NCBI GenBank assembly: GCA_003695915.1
Contig: RFGF01000014.1
Coordinates: forward strand, 58,598 to 122,597
Reading direction: 5' to 3'
Length of the DNA stretch: 64,000 nt
Origin: Nitrospirota bacterium
GTDB taxonomy: Bacteria; Nitrospirota; Nitrospiria; Nitrospirales; UBA8639
Position numbers and translations under genes: made by a program. Positions 63,350 to 64,000 of this stretch are shown here, piece after piece. The notes beneath the pieces are model-generated. The model did no database searches and was not told the DNA's origin. It saw nothing but the letters and a program-made list of their open reading frames with translations. Numbering within the stretch: the first letter of the stretch is position 1; every line of letters begins with the position of its first letter.

Positions 63350-64000
63350 TTATCTGAACAGAATCAACATGCTGGCGAGCTGAATGAACTCCAGAAAATT
63401 CTCGGCGTAATATTCCCAACGGATCAGGAGTCGGCGGTACCACTGCATCCAGGCGAAGAATCGGCCAACAATCCAGAGCCGCTCATAGCGACGAAGCCGC
63501 CGACCATCCTGCGTGCGCCGCTTCTTGCGATTCGCCCGATGCGGCGCAATCATCTCGGTGCCCTGCTGCTTCAGGTCCTTGTCAAGTTCATCGCTGTCGT
63601 AGGCGCGATCACCAATCAGGTTCTCCGGCTTCGCCTCGATCATATAAAAGTCAAAACTCAATTGAACCAGGGTGACCTCATGGTGATTCGCGGCATGGGT
63701 GCTGACCGAGAGGTGCAATCCTTGACGGTCGACAATCGCCAGAATTTTCACGCCTTTCCGCGTTTGGTCAGCCCGATCTAGTCCCCGCTCCTTCGCAGAG
63801 GCAAAGCTAGCATCGATACAGCATTCCGTCACACCCACTGCCCCGTCGTCGCGCAGGCAACTGGCCAGGTCGACGAGGACGCCGCGCAGCACTTCACTGC
63901 GGCACCAGTGCTGAAACCGGCGATGCACCGTTTTGTCGTTCGGGTAGCACTGGGGCAGCAGGTGCCATTGGGCCCCGGTAGTGGGAATCCACAGCGCGGC
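63350..64000 (-). mobile_element. IS5-family transposase gene (DDE type), 5' end outside window
   Basis: The minus-strand frame is open from the window end to the TAA at 63350-63352, about 216 visible codons; nothing in frame marks the start, so the gene continues beyond 64000. Typical IS5 motifs: TGAQWHLLPQCYPNDKTVHRRFQHW (helix-turn-helix-like N-terminal region), a DDE pattern with CIDASF (first Asp), NLIGDRAYDSDELD (second Asp, Y-x-S-x2-L) and RWIVGRFFAWMQWYRRLL-like IVGRFFAWMQWYRRLLIRWE (catalytic Glu region). Downstream, the sequence agaacctatctcaaaatt at 63334-63351 may hold the terminal inverted repeat, giving the element's end near 63334. No interruption of a neighbouring gene is evident. 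Confidence 0.85.

Noticed and set aside
1..64000. CRISPR arrays, riboswitches, rRNA genes
   Set aside because: No regularly spaced repeats, conserved riboswitch-like leaders or rRNA sequence were noticed; short-range repeats are limited to the glycine-rich tracts and the 18-base duplication.

Overview
The window is an accessory cell-surface polysaccharide locus from a Gram-negative bacterium. Apart from two plus-strand genes at 52.3-54.7 kb, essentially every gene is on the minus strand. Outer-membrane export lipoproteins, a beta-barrel protein and lipoproteins indicate a diderm. Several proteins match families named after the exosortase A (XrtA/EpsH, PEP-CTERM) exopolysaccharide systems: two signature glycosyltransferases, an amidotransferase, a FemAB protein, a polysaccharide deacetylase and an export protein. 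That family mix, with kinesin-light-chain-like TPR lipoproteins, would suit a Nitrospira-like organism (Nitrospirota), but this is only a tentative inference. XrtA itself, its usual secretion ATPase and a Wzy polymerase are not visible here.

Layout, read from high to low coordinate (the direction of transcription). 63.3-64 kb: an IS5-type transposase cut by the window end. 55-63.3 kb: five glycosyltransferases, one unknown protein, a decayed gene and a small nucleotidyltransferase/partner pair. 52.3-54.7 kb, plus strand: a PA0069-type radical SAM protein and a TPR lipoprotein. 52.1 kb: tRNA-Arg(CCT). 47-52 kb: the assembly core, with two Wza-type export proteins, a fused chain-length/tyrosine-kinase protein and a priming sugar-phosphate transferase lacking its N-terminal membrane domain. 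33.5-47 kb: XrtA-type deacetylase, glycosyltransferase, two asparagine-synthetase-type amidotransferases, two methyltransferases, an FAD glycerol-3-phosphate dehydrogenase, an alpha/beta hydrolase, a sugar epimerase and a NodU-type carbamoyltransferase. 23-33.5 kb: a lipoprotein with an FN3 domain, a glycosyltransferase, a second flippase, an AT-rich methyltransferase, an IS3 remnant, a kinase-like protein and a secreted glycosidase-like protein with an eroded tail; much of this stretch is visibly more AT-rich and looks acquired. 6-23 kb: beta-barrel protein with a glycine-rich insert, two GT2 transferases (one lacking its catalytic acids), FemAB, a large GT-C membrane protein, flippase, XrtA-type glycosyltransferases, amidotransferase and an AlgD-type GDP-mannose dehydrogenase. 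0-6 kb: a tight module of two asparagine-synthetase homologues without the N-terminal cysteine, a TPR protein, a GNAT/CelD acyltransferase and a polysaccharide deacetylase.

How it may work: the priming transferase starts a lipid-linked sugar, glycosyltransferases extend it, AlgD supplies GDP-mannuronate, the AsnB-type enzymes may convert uronic acids to amides, and methyl-, carbamoyl-, acyl- and deacetylating enzymes decorate the chain. Flippases, the kinase/co-polymerase, Wza-type proteins and the barrel would move it out. The most unusual feature is five asparagine-synthetase paralogues within 45 kb, two of them without the glutaminase cysteine.
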